This document shows, in pieces, positions 25,033-33,416 of a stretch of DNA of 64,000 bases. The translations under genes and the position numbers were made by a program. The first letter of the stretch is position 1, and every line of letters starts with the position of its first letter. The stretch spans positions 62,001-126,000 of the forward strand of contig JAKCDU010000002.1 of assembly GCA_021838445.1 (NCBI GenBank), in the 5' to 3' direction. A model generated the notes under the pieces. It did not search any database and was not told the origin of the DNA. It saw only the letters and a program-made list of their open reading frames with translations. Origin of the DNA: Actinomycetes bacterium. Lineage in GTDB: Bacteria > Actinomycetota > Acidimicrobiia > Acidimicrobiales > Palsa-688.

Positions 25033-26600
25033 TGGCGGCCGCGCTGCTGGCCGCCGCCGTGGTCACCCTCGGCCGCCTCCTCGGCTGGCAGGGCGTGGAC
25101 ATGGCCGCCCAGGTGTACCGGGTGGACAGCCTGCGCCGCAACGGCTTCACGCTGTGGGATTTCGGCTGGTACGGGGGGCACTGGACCCTCGACTACAGCC
25201 TGCTGTACCCGCCGCTGGCCCGGTGGCTCGGCATCACCGCGACCACCGTCGCGTCGGCGGCGCTGGCCGCGTTGGCCTTCGACCGCCTGGCGCGCCGCCA
25301 CCTCGGGGAGGGGGCGGCGGTGGCTTCGCTGGTGTTCGCCGCGGGGACCCTCGTGTCGGCCTCCATCGGCCAGTTGACCTTCCTCGGCGGCGAGGCTTTC
25401 GGCCTCGGTGCGGTCTGGGCCCTGTCGGGTCGCCGGCGATCCCTGGCCGTGCTGCTGGCCCTGGGCGCCACCCTGACCAGCCCGCTCACCGGCGCGTTCG
25501 TGGCTCTCGCCGGCGCTGCGTGGGCCCTCGACCGGGGGTGGGAGCGCGACCGGGCCGGATGGTGGGGGGTGGCGGTGGCCGCGGCCGCGGCGGTACCGGT
25601 GCTCGTCGCCGCGGTGGTCTTCCCCGGCGACGGGCCCATGCCGTACCCGGCCGTCGACTGGCTGTGGGAGATGACCGTGGCCGCCGTCGTGGTCGCCTTG
25701 GCCGGCCGCCGATGGCGCCCGCTCAGCATCGGCGGCCTGCTGTACATGGCCACTACCACCGTCTCCTTCGCCGTCCCGAGCGCTCTGGGCGGCAACGTGG
25801 GGCGTCTCGAGGACATGGTCGCGCTGCCCGTCGCGCTGGCCCTGGCCTGGTCGCGCCGTCGGCTCCTGGCGCCGGTGGCGGCGCTGCCCCTGGCCCTCTC
25901 ACAGTGGGCTCCGGCCTGGGGTGCCTTCGCCGTCGCCCCCACCGCCGCCGCCGCCCACCGGTCCTTCTACGACCCGCTGGTCCAGGTCCTCGCCGCCCGG
26001 GCGGCGACCGGACCACCCGGGCGGGTCGAGGTGGTCCCCACGGCGTGGCACTGGGAAGCGGCATGGGTCGCTCCCGTCGTGCCACTGGCCCGGGGCTGGG
26101 AACGCCAGTTGGACGAGGCCGACAACCCGATCTTCTACCGGGCCGGCGCCCTCAACGGGGCGAGCTACCGGGCCTGGCTGATCGCCAACGGCGTCCGCTT
26201 CGTGGCCCTGCCGGCGGCGCCCCTCGACATGGCCGGGCGCGCCGAAGGGCGGCTCGTGTCGGCGGGGCTGGTACCGGGCCTGCACCTGGTCTGGAGGACG
26301 CCGCAGTGGCAGCTGTACTTGGTGGCGGGAAGCCCGGGCATCGTGTCCGGCCCGGCCGAGCTCGTATCCACCAGTGCAGCCCGGATCCAGGTGGACGTGC
26401 GGGCGGCGGGGATCGTGGCGGTGCGGGTCCGCTGGACCCCGGACTGGTATGTGGCGTCGGGGTCGGGGTGCGTGTCGGGCCGCGGCGGGTGGATCGATCT
26501 GCACGCCTCCCGACCGGGGCCGGTCAGCCTCGAGCTGTCCCCCCTCCATCCCGGTCGCGGCGCCTGCCCGGGGCCGACGCTGACCGCCCGGCGCGGCTGA
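25032..26600 (+). CDS. Polytopic membrane protein, GT-C-like, unknown function (paralog B)
   Basis: A 522-residue collinear paralog of the protein at 15797-17548. Shared blocks include GVD-x-AAQ-x-YR after helix 1, LWD-x-GWY, a luminal FL-x-GEA, an FPG-x-GP-x-P segment, LGGN near helix 9, and the C-terminal LARGWERQLD, YxxWL, VALPxAPLD and PGLxLVW blocks. It is shorter at the N-terminus and C-terminus than paralog A. ATG 25032 overlaps the GT39 stop (TGATG). Coupling to GT39 suggests both act in one glycolipid or glycan export path; this is inference. Confidence 0.8.
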   Translation: MAAALLAAAVVTLGRLLGWQGVDMAAQVYRVDSLRRNGFTLWDFGWYGGHWTLDYSLLYPPLARWLGITATTVASAALAALAFDRLARRHLGEGAAVASLVFAAGTLVSASIGQLTFLGGEAFGLGAVWALSGRRRSLAVLLALGATLTSPLTGAFVALAGAAWALDRGWERDRAGWWGVAVAAAAAVPVLVAAVVFPGDGPMPYPAVDWLWEMTVAAVVVALAGRRWRPLSIGGLLYMATTTVSFAVPSALGGNVGRLEDMVALPVALALAWSRRRLLAPVAALPLALSQWAPAWGAFAVAPTAAAAHRSFYDPLVQVLAARAATGPPGRVEVVPTAWHWEAAWVAPVVPLARGWERQLDEADNPIFYRAGALNGASYRAWLIANGVRFVALPAAPLDMAGRAEGRLVSAGLVPGLHLVWRTPQWQLYLVAGSPGIVSGPAELVSTSAARIQVDVRAAGIVAVRVRWTPDWYVASGSGCVSGRGGWIDLHASRPGPVSLELSPLHPGRGACPGPTLTARRG

Positions 26601-26623
26601 CCCGCCGTATCATCGAGGTCGCG

Positions 26624-27343
26624 ATGCGACCCCTCTCCTGCCTCGAGGTCACCAACTCGGCGCCGGGTTTCGCTCTCGACATTCTCGATCCCGCGACCAG
26701 GGCCCAGGTGGCGGCCCACCTGCTGCGCTGCGACGACTGCCGGCGGCGGGTCACCTCGATGCAGTCGGCGGCGGCGGAACTGCTCGACTTGAACCGCGGC
26801 GACGGTCCCCCCTCCGGCTGGCGGGCCGAGTCGTGGTCGGCCGGGTGGAGCGGCGATCCCCACGACCACTCCGATTGGGCCGCCCCCGAGGACGCCGACT
26901 GGCTGGAAGGCTCCGACGGGTCCACGCCGGCGCGGCGCCCGGTCCGGCGTCGCCTCCGTACGGTTCTGTCGGTAGCCGCCGCCGCTCTGCTCGTGGTCGG
27001 CACGACGCTCGGCCCCGAACTCGAGCAGGCGGCGTCGCATCCCGAGAACCCGACGGTGACCGTCCGGTTGATGGCCGCCGGCTCGGCGGTCGGCACCGTC
27101 GCCCTGTTCACCGGCGCGGTCGAGGCCATAGACGTGGCCGTCGAGGGCCTGTCGGAGTCTGGGACCATGGACATCCTGGTGGTCGACCGCTCCGGCACGG
27201 CCACTTCGGTCGGCCAGATCGAGGTGTCCCGAAGCCGCGGTGCCTGGCTCGGACACCCGCCGGTGCTCCTCGGCTCGCTGACCAGCCTGGTCCTCGTCGA
27301 CGACCAGCGCCGGGAGGTCGCCTCGGCCGCCCTGGCCACCTGA
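26624..27343 (+). CDS. Anti-sigma-factor-like zinc-finger membrane protein
   Basis: A 239-residue single-pass protein. The N-terminus has Cys6 and a His32-x3-Cys36-x2-Cys39 motif, as in zinc-containing anti-sigma domains. A Trp/Asp-rich linker follows, then a transmembrane helix (about 114-130) and an extracytoplasmic beta-rich domain. This layout is that of anti-ECF-sigma factors, but no sigma factor gene is adjacent. ATG 26624 has GAGG 6 nt upstream and lies 23 bp after paralog B, so it is probably the last gene of the GT39-paralog B operon. Confidence 0.7.
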   Translation: MRPLSCLEVTNSAPGFALDILDPATRAQVAAHLLRCDDCRRRVTSMQSAAAELLDLNRGDGPPSGWRAESWSAGWSGDPHDHSDWAAPEDADWLEGSDGSTPARRPVRRRLRTVLSVAAAALLVVGTTLGPELEQAASHPENPTVTVRLMAAGSAVGTVALFTGAVEAIDVAVEGLSESGTMDILVVDRSGTATSVGQIEVSRSRGAWLGHPPVLLGSLTSLVLVDDQRREVASAALAT

Positions 27344-27401
27344 ACCCGGACCGGTCACCGGCGACGGGGGAAAACCAGTTTCGCCTGCGCCACCCGGTGG
27401 C

Positions 27402-27407
27402 TACGGT
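27402..27407 (+). promoter_or_regulatory. Leaderless -10 box for the MFS gene
   Basis: TACGGT, exactly 6 nt before GTG 27414. Confidence 0.5.
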
Positions 27408-27413
27408 CGACGC

Positions 27414-28640
27414 GTGCGCCTCCTCCGCCAGCCTCGCCTGGCACTCATGTTCACCGGCGCCGCCCTCAACGAGATAGGCAGCTGGGCCTCCCTGATCGCC
27501 TTTTGGGGTTACGCCGCTTATCGCTTCCACTCCAGCCCCGACCAGATCGCCCTCGTGAGCGTCATGTGGTCGGCGCCGGGTGCGCTGTTCGGTCTGGTCA
27601 GCGGTGGGCCCATAGACCGCTACGGGCCCAAAGCGGTGATGATCGCCGCCGACGTGGTCGGGTTCGTCGCCGCAGTGGGGATGGTCTGGTCCACCACCTA
27701 CCTCCAACTGGTCGCCATGGTGACCCTCTCGGGCACCGCCGGGGCGTTCGGGCGGCCGGCGGCGTCCAGCCTTCCGCCCCGGCTGGTCGATGACGCAGAG
27801 CTGCTGCAGGCCAACGCCCTGCTCGGTCTGACGACCCAGGTAGCCCTGGTCGTCGGGCCGCTGGTGGCGTCTGTCGCCATATCGGTGTGGAGCGTGAGGG
27901 CCGCGTTCGTGGTCGACGCAGCCACCTTCGTGGTCGGAGCCCTGACGACCCTGCCCCTGCGCCTGCGCCCCGTGGGCCCCGCCGGCAGTCACGAGTCCGG
28001 AGCCACCCACGGGTCCGGTAGCTCCGACCTGTGGAGCGGCTTACGGCTGGCGTGGCGGGTGGGGAGCATCCGGCGCACGCTCCTTCTCGGTCTGGCCCTG
28101 TTCGGCTCGTGGGGGGCGTCGATGGTGATGGAGCCGTTGTACGTGCGCGACGTCCTGCACCGCTCGAGCGCCACCTTCGGATGGCTCCAGACCGTGTTCG
28201 GCCTGGGCCTCATCGTCACCACCCTCCTCCTGCCGCGACTGGGCGAGCGGGTGGTCAACGGTCGGGCCCAGGCCGCCTCGGTGATGGCCTCTGCCGGGGC
28301 GGTGACCCTGTACCTGGCCACCAGCTCCCTGGTGGCCGCGGCCATCGGGATCTTCCTGTGGGGGGTCCTCACCAGCCTGTTCCTCCCGCCCTTCTACACC
28401 CTGCTGCAACGCTCGACCCCGGCCGAGAGCCACGGGCGCATCATGGCGACGGCCGGGATGGCCAACGGCGTGGCCGGACTCGTCACGACCCCGCTGGCCG
28501 GGGTGGTGGTCGCCGCGGTCGGGGTGCGCAGCACCGCCTTGGCCGTCGCCGCCGGCCTGCTCGCGGCCGGCGCGTCGGGGTGGCTGGCCGATCAGGGAGC
28601 GGCGAACAGCGAGTCCAGGGCGGCGGCCAGGGCCGGGTAG
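27414..28640 (+). CDS. MFS transporter (EntS/MFS_3-like)
   Basis: A 408-residue transporter with about twelve hydrophobic segments. The N-terminal NEIGSWASLIAFWGYAAYRF and the motif-A-like loop SGGPIDRYGPKAVM match the MFS_3 group, which includes enterobactin exporter-like proteins. The helix 4-5 region has GAFGRPAASSLPPRLV, typical of that group. A His/Gly/Ser-rich central loop is about residues 190-205. Substrate unknown. The last 49 bp overlap the convergent surE 3' end. Confidence 0.85.
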   Translation: MRLLRQPRLALMFTGAALNEIGSWASLIAFWGYAAYRFHSSPDQIALVSVMWSAPGALFGLVSGGPIDRYGPKAVMIAADVVGFVAAVGMVWSTTYLQLVAMVTLSGTAGAFGRPAASSLPPRLVDDAELLQANALLGLTTQVALVVGPLVASVAISVWSVRAAFVVDAATFVVGALTTLPLRLRPVGPAGSHESGATHGSGSSDLWSGLRLAWRVGSIRRTLLLGLALFGSWGASMVMEPLYVRDVLHRSSATFGWLQTVFGLGLIVTTLLLPRLGERVVNGRAQAASVMASAGAVTLYLATSSLVAAAIGIFLWGVLTSLFLPPFYTLLQRSTPAESHGRIMATAGMANGVAGLVTTPLAGVVVAAVGVRSTALAVAAGLLAAGASGWLADQGAANSESRAAARAG

Positions 28641-29443
28641 GCCGACTCCTCGGCCGAGCTGTCAGGGGTGGAGTCGATGTCGGTCAGGTGGCCGAGAAGG
28701 CTGAGCGAAATGAGGTTGCGTTCCACCGCCCCGCCGTCGGTCCCGTCGGGCAGGGAAACCGCATCGCCCCACTCCATGACCACCTTGTAGCTTCCCGGGC
28801 GGCCCTCGTGCGGATCGAGCCGGGCCTCGGAGATGACCCGGGGAGGCACCCTCCCCAGAATGGTGCGCTGCCAGCCGGCCATCTCGTCCAGGGGCAGGTT
28901 GGGCACGTTGAGGTTGACCAGCACCGGGACCGGCACCCCGCTGCCGGCCAGGGCGCCGGTCACCGCCGAGGCGGCGGCCGCGGCCGACTCCCAGTGCATC
29001 CCTTTCAGCATGTCGTCCCAGCCCTGGCCTTCGATGCCGTAGCCCTCCACCGCCTGGCTGACCGCCACCGCCGGGATGCCCCGCGTCCGCGCCGTCAAAG
29101 CCGCCCCGACGGTGCCGGAGTGGTACACCGAGCGGCCCACGTTGATCCCGGGGTTGATGCCGGCCACGACCAGATCGAAAGGCGGTCCGAAGACCCCGAG
29201 ACCGGCGAAGAGGACGCACAGGGCGGGAGGGCCACTCACTGTCCACGCCTCGTGCGCACCGGCGACCTCGCAGCGGCGGACCTCCGGACGCATCTCGTTG
29301 AGAACGCCCAGCGAGGCGGCCGCCCCGGAGAACTCGCGGTCGGGGGCGATCACCGTGACCTCGCCGTGAGCGGCCACCGCCCGGGCCAGGACATGGATTC
29401 CCTCGGAGTCGATTCCGTCGTCGTTGGTCACGAGGATGCGCAC
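28592..29443 (-). CDS. surE: 5'/3'-nucleotidase SurE
   Basis: A metal-dependent nucleoside monophosphatase and survival protein. The 283-residue protein has the N-terminal VTNDDG metal site (Asp8, Asp9), the SGAAA loop with Ser39 and GINPGINVG with its metal-binding Asn. The middle carries an HSGTVGAALTA segment typical of SurE. GTG 29443 starts the protein directly at RILVTNDDG. It overlaps the convergent MFS gene by 49 bp and is 26 bp from the divergent hypothetical gene. Confidence 0.95.
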   Translation of the reverse strand: MRILVTNDDGIDSEGIHVLARAVAAHGEVTVIAPDREFSGAAASLGVLNEMRPEVRRCEVAGAHEAWTVSGPPALCVLFAGLGVFGPPFDLVVAGINPGINVGRSVYHSGTVGAALTARTRGIPAVAVSQAVEGYGIEGQGWDDMLKGMHWESAAAAASAVTGALAGSGVPVPVLVNLNVPNLPLDEMAGWQRTILGRVPPRVISEARLDPHEGRPGSYKVVMEWGDAVSLPDGTDGGAVERNLISLSLLGHLTDIDSTPDSSAEESAYPALAAALDSLFAAP

Positions 29444-29456
29444 ACCTACTTACTAC

Positions 29457-29462
29457 TACGGT
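29457..29462 (+). promoter_or_regulatory. Leaderless -10 box for the 182-residue hypothetical gene
   Basis: TACGGT, 7 nt before ATG 29470. The 26-bp gap is shared with the divergent surE start, so the two promoters must overlap. Confidence 0.45.
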
Positions 29463-29469
29463 CTCGGGC

Positions 29470-30018
29470 ATGCTCTACGCGTGGGGTTTCGACCGTATCG
29501 GCGTGGTCGCCGGTGACCTGTTCTTCGTCGACCCTGACCCGGCCCCGGGCCAGGAGGGAGCCGAGCACGGCGTACGCCTGGAGGTACGGCTGCTCGAGCG
29601 GCCACCACTGACCGGCTCGGTGTACGCCGCCCAACCCATCGTCATAGACCGACCGGTATGGCGGGCCGACCTGCTCGAGACGCTGAGCGCAGAACCGGGC
29701 AGCCACGACCGGACCCACCACCATCCCCGCTTCCGGGGCTGGGAGCCGGGGAGCCGCCAGTACGAGGAGGCCCTGTCAACCGACCCGCTCGGGTGGCTGC
29801 AGCAGCGGCTGGAGGACCTACCCGGTCTCCTCGCCGGGGCCGACCTGCCCCCCGACACCGCCGGTGCGGGCGATGCCGCGGCCCTGGCCCGGGTCGCGCC
29901 CCTCATCGCCTCCGCCGTCTCGGATCTGCTCGGACAGGTCCGACGTGGCGAGCTGGGCAACCCCCCCGAGGGAGTACCGGCCGATCAGCTGACCGGAGCG
30001 CGCGTCAGCTGGCTGTGA
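29470..30018 (+). CDS. Conserved-looking hypothetical protein, 182 residues
   Basis: I do not recognise it. It is a soluble protein with an N-terminal beta-rich half (MLYAWGFDRIGVVAGDLFFVDP, then VRLEVRLLERPPLTGSVYAAQPIVIDRPVWRADLL split over strands) and a helical, Leu-rich C-terminal half. His-rich THHHPRFRGW near residue 85 and conserved-looking Trp residues suggest a folded, possibly metal- or ligand-binding domain. It is divergent from surE and convergent with GH15, overlapping it by 14 bp. No membrane segment or signal peptide. Confidence 0.6.
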   Translation: MLYAWGFDRIGVVAGDLFFVDPDPAPGQEGAEHGVRLEVRLLERPPLTGSVYAAQPIVIDRPVWRADLLETLSAEPGSHDRTHHHPRFRGWEPGSRQYEEALSTDPLGWLQQRLEDLPGLLAGADLPPDTAGAGDAAALARVAPLIASAVSDLLGQVRRGELGNPPEGVPADQLTGARVSWL

Positions 30019-32014
30019 ACCCCGGGTCGGGCTCGTCGGCCTCGGGGTGACCGTTGGCGGTGATCGCCACGGGGTTGCCGTGAACGTTCACCGCCACCTG
30101 GTCCTGGGTCTGCTCGGCTCGCACCACGTGCATGACCGCGTTGACCAGGGCCAGATGGGTGAACGCCTGCGGGAAGTTGCCGAGGTGGCGCCCGCTGCGG
30201 GGGTCGAGCTCCTCGGCGTAGAGCTCGAGGGGGCTGGCCAGCGAGAGCAGTCGTTCGCAGAGCCGCCGCCCCCGGTCGATCTCGCCGATCTCCACCAGGG
30301 CCGACACCAGCCAGAACGAGCAGATGGTGAACGTACCCTCGTGGCCTTCGAGGCCGTCGCTGGTCTCGTCGGTGCGGTAGCGCAGCACCAGACCGTCCTC
30401 GGTCAGCTCGTCGGCGATGGCCAGGACGGTGGCCTGGATGCGCGGGTCATCGGGCGGCAGGAAACGCAACAGGGGCAGCAGCAGCAGCGAGGCGTCGAGG
30501 TTCTTCGAGCCGTAGTACTGGACGAACACGCCCCGCTCGTCGACGCCGCGGGCGCAGATGTCGGCGTGGATCTGGTCGGCCAGGGCCTGCCATTTCTCTG
30601 CGTAATCGGGCTTCTCGTACATGCGGGCCAGCCGGGCCCCCCGATCCAGAGCGACCCAGCACATCAGCTTGCTGCTGGTGAAGTGCTGCGGGTCGCCTCT
30701 CACCTCCCAGATACCGCGGTCGGGCTCCTCCCAGTTGGCCGCGGCCGCCTCGACCTGTCTGAGCAGGAAAGGCCACATCGACTCCTGGAGCCGGCTGCGG
30801 GACCGGACGTGGAGGAGGACCGAGTCGAGGACGGCGCCCCACACGTCGTGCTGCCGCTGGTTGTAGGCGCCGTTGCCGATACGCACCGGTGATGCCCCCT
30901 CGTAGCCCGACAGGTGCGGGAGGGTCGACTCGGCCAGGTCGGTCTCGCCTCCGACCCCGTACATGATCTGAAGGTCGGAGTCGCGCGACGCATCGCCGAT
31001 GAAGTAGAAGAAGTCGTCCGCCTCCCGGTCGAAGCCGAGGGTGTAGAGCCCCCACAGCGCGAAGGTGGAGTCGCGCACCCAGGCGTAGCGGTAGTCCCAG
31101 TTGCGTTCCCCCTGGGGGGTCTCGGGCAGGCTGGTGGTGGCGGCCGCCAGGAGAGCCCCGGTGGGGGCGTAGGTGAGACCTTTGAGGGTCAGCGCGCTGC
31201 GTTGCAGGTAGCTGCGCCAGCGGTGATCGGGGAAGGTCCCCCCGGTGATCCACTGGCGCCAGTGCTCCGAGGTTCGGGACATGCGGGCGGCCGCGTCGGC
31301 GAAGGTGCGCGGCGCGGGCAGCGGCGACCACGAGAGGGCGACGAAGTGCTCGTCGCCCTCGGCCATGCGGGTCCGGGCCTTCAGGCAGCGGCGCTCGGTA
31401 CCCGGGCGCAGGTCGGTGGTGATGCGCAGCTGCACCCCCGATCCGTCGTGGGACGCCAGCAGCTCCCCGTAGCCGTCGCCCTGGTACTCCCAGCGGGCCT
31501 CGTCGCGGCCGTAGTCGAACATCGGCTCGCAGGTCATGGACAACTCGACGGTGCCGCTCACACATTTGACGGTCCGCAGGAGGCAGTGCTCGGCGTCGTG
31601 GTCGGTGGGCGAACGGCGATGGGTGTGTGATCGCTGGTCGACGTTGTGCCAGGGACCGACCACGAGGGCATCGCGGACGATCAGCCACCCGGTGCGGGTC
31701 TGCCAGGTCGTCTCCAGCATGAGGCTGCCGGGCAGGTAGCGCCGGGCCGCCGGGACGATCTCGTCGTAGGGACCGACCCGGAAGCTCCCGGCGCTGCGGT
31801 CGAGCAGCGCGGCGAAGATGCTCGGGGAGTCGGGCCGGGGCAGGCACATCCATTCCACCGCCCCCGAAGGGGCGATGAGACAGTTGGTCTCGCAGTCGGA
31901 CAGGAAGGCGTAGTCGCCTATGGGCGGGAAAGCGCTACCCCCCGCCGTCCACATCCCAGAGTCGGTCTGGAAGGCTCCGGTGGACGCGTCGGGCTGGGAC
32001 GGGGTCTTATCCAC
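30005..32014 (-). CDS. Glycoside hydrolase family 15 protein (trehalase/glucoamylase-like)
   Basis: A 669-residue cytosolic enzyme with an N-terminal beta-sandwich (about 25-270) and an (alpha/alpha)6 barrel (about 290-650). Diagnostic segments are FPPIGDYAFLSDCETNCLI at the start, GERNWDYRYAWVRDSTF with the sugar-binding Trp-Asp-Tyr-Arg-Tyr, and GNFPQAFTHLALVNA at the end. Actinobacterial GH15 proteins of this length include the mycobacterial trehalase, so trehalose hydrolysis is the best guess; glucoamylase activity is the alternative. GTG 32014 follows a TAACTT -10 box by 6 nt. Confidence 0.9.
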   Translation of the reverse strand: MDKTPSQPDASTGAFQTDSGMWTAGGSAFPPIGDYAFLSDCETNCLIAPSGAVEWMCLPRPDSPSIFAALLDRSAGSFRVGPYDEIVPAARRYLPGSLMLETTWQTRTGWLIVRDALVVGPWHNVDQRSHTHRRSPTDHDAEHCLLRTVKCVSGTVELSMTCEPMFDYGRDEARWEYQGDGYGELLASHDGSGVQLRITTDLRPGTERRCLKARTRMAEGDEHFVALSWSPLPAPRTFADAAARMSRTSEHWRQWITGGTFPDHRWRSYLQRSALTLKGLTYAPTGALLAAATTSLPETPQGERNWDYRYAWVRDSTFALWGLYTLGFDREADDFFYFIGDASRDSDLQIMYGVGGETDLAESTLPHLSGYEGASPVRIGNGAYNQRQHDVWGAVLDSVLLHVRSRSRLQESMWPFLLRQVEAAAANWEEPDRGIWEVRGDPQHFTSSKLMCWVALDRGARLARMYEKPDYAEKWQALADQIHADICARGVDERGVFVQYYGSKNLDASLLLLPLLRFLPPDDPRIQATVLAIADELTEDGLVLRYRTDETSDGLEGHEGTFTICSFWLVSALVEIGEIDRGRRLCERLLSLASPLELYAEELDPRSGRHLGNFPQAFTHLALVNAVMHVVRAEQTQDQVAVNVHGNPVAITANGHPEADEPDPGFTAS

Positions 32015-32020
32015 CCCAAC

Positions 32021-32026
32021 AAGTTA
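32021..32026 (-). promoter_or_regulatory. Leaderless -10 box for the GH15 gene
   Basis: TAACTT on the minus strand, 6 nt before GTG 32014. Confidence 0.45.
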
Positions 32027-32080
32027 AACCCGACCGGGGCCCCGGGACGGGCCGGGCGCCCTCAGCACCCGGGGGACGGC

Positions 32081-33358
32081 TCAGCTGCGCGCCGGCGCCA
32101 ACCGCTTGAGCGCCAAGCCCCCCTCGAAGGGACGGCGCTGGAACGCCGCCGGAGCGACGTAGCCGGTCGGCCCCAGAGGCTGGTGGACGTCCTCGACGAG
32201 CGGCCCGATCTCGGCCGCGATCGGGGCCAGGGCGTCGAGGTCGAACCCGTAGAGACGGCCGGCGTTACCAGCCAGGATCTTGCGGGTGTTCTCCACCGAC
32301 TCCGAGTGCAGAGCCCACTGGATGGCCACCTTGGAGTCGGGTGTGGTCCCCTCCTCGTGGGGGTAGTCGCTACCCCACAGGATGTGGTCGGCGCCGACGA
32401 AGCCGATCATGTCGAGCTCGTAGGGGCTGAAGCCCGACGAGCCGAAGTACACGTTGCGCTTGACGTACTCGCTCGGGGTCAGGCTGAGCTCGTCCACCGA
32501 GGAGCCGCCGAAGATGCCGTAGGTGCGGTTCTCGGCCGAGGACTTCATGGTGGGCACCATGGCGTCGAGGGTCGCCACGACCATCCGGACCCAGAGCGTG
32601 CCCTGCTCGGTGGGGACGAAGCGCAGGCTCGGGTAGCGCTCGAAGACGCCGGCCAGGATCAGATGGCCGAGGGTCCGCTGGGCCCAGGACGCCATCTCGG
32701 TGATGAGCACCGGATTGGACGCCGGCTGGTCCATGGGCATGATGGGGCTACCCGCACCCGAGTGCTGCACGACGGTCAGGTCGAGGTCGTGGCAGAGAGC
32801 CCACAGAGGCTCGTAGCAGGTGTGGAACAGGGGGGCCACCACTTCGTCGCCGGGCGACACGGCGGGCACGAGGACGCCGCCGAAGCATCCCTGCTCGACT
32901 CCCCACTTGATCTCCTCGATGGCCAGATCGACGTCGTTGGGGAAGATCTGGATCAAACCCCGCCGCCGGGTCGGCGCCTGGGACACGAAGTCGACCTGCC
33001 AGCGATTGTGGGCCTTGACCCCCGCCCAGCGCTTGTCCAGCTCGTCGGCGGTACGGGGCAGGCTGATGGTGATGTTGGGAGTGGTGGGGAAGAACGGGGG
33101 GACGGTGTTGGGGAACAGGAGCTCCCCGGCGACGCCGTCGGCGTCCATCTCGGCCATCCGGAAGTCGTGGTCCCAGTTGCGCTTGGCCGTGGCGATGATC
33201 AGATCGTCGAAGGGGCTTATGTAACTGTCGGCCCACGCGTCGAAGTCGTCGTGCAGGCGGGTCGGCAGGTAAGGCTTGTAGTCACGAAGGTCAGCTCCGG
33301 CGTGGGTGTCCGCCGAGATCACCACATAACGATCGCCATCATCCCACTTAACGGTCAT
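32081..33358 (-). CDS. Amidohydrolase-2 family metal-dependent hydrolase (paralog 1)
   Basis: A 425-residue TIM-barrel protein of the amidohydrolase-2 (PF04909) group, which hydrolyses or decarboxylates cyclic and aromatic acids. N-terminal ISADTHAG holds a metal-type His19. Later elements are FPNTVPPFF, VQHSGAG and WGSDYPHEEGT with the conserved Asp. The related protein at 55678-56931 shares the same blocks, including FPNTVPPFFP and the C-terminal AGNAGRLYGFD-like segment. The substrate is unknown. The start is precisely defined by a leaderless promoter. It precedes GH15 on the same strand by 66 bp but is unlikely to share its function. Confidence 0.88.
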   Translation of the reverse strand: MTVKWDDGDRYVVISADTHAGADLRDYKPYLPTRLHDDFDAWADSYISPFDDLIIATAKRNWDHDFRMAEMDADGVAGELLFPNTVPPFFPTTPNITISLPRTADELDKRWAGVKAHNRWQVDFVSQAPTRRRGLIQIFPNDVDLAIEEIKWGVEQGCFGGVLVPAVSPGDEVVAPLFHTCYEPLWALCHDLDLTVVQHSGAGSPIMPMDQPASNPVLITEMASWAQRTLGHLILAGVFERYPSLRFVPTEQGTLWVRMVVATLDAMVPTMKSSAENRTYGIFGGSSVDELSLTPSEYVKRNVYFGSSGFSPYELDMIGFVGADHILWGSDYPHEEGTTPDSKVAIQWALHSESVENTRKILAGNAGRLYGFDLDALAPIAAEIGPLVEDVHQPLGPTGYVAPAAFQRRPFEGGLALKRLAPARS

Positions 33359-33364
33359 GTGCTC

Positions 33365-33393
33365 AGACTACGGATATCTTTGACATCTGTCAA
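33365..33393 (-). promoter_or_regulatory. Leaderless promoter with -35 dyad for amidohydrolase paralog 1
   Basis: On the minus strand: -35 TTGACA (33393-33388, a perfect consensus), 17-bp spacer, -10 TAGTCT (33370-33365), 6 nt, then ATG 33358 at +1. The -35 is one arm of TTGACA-TC-TGTCAA (33380-33393), a likely repressor site. Confidence 0.75.
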
Positions 33394-33416
33394 TGATCCG
33401 GGTGGGGGCGGGGCGG

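Noticed and set aside
32015-32028. A further KstR-like half match (AACAAGTT) before the GH15 gene
   Set aside because: Only the core fits, flanking arms are asymmetric, and a few such cores are expected by chance in 64 kb.
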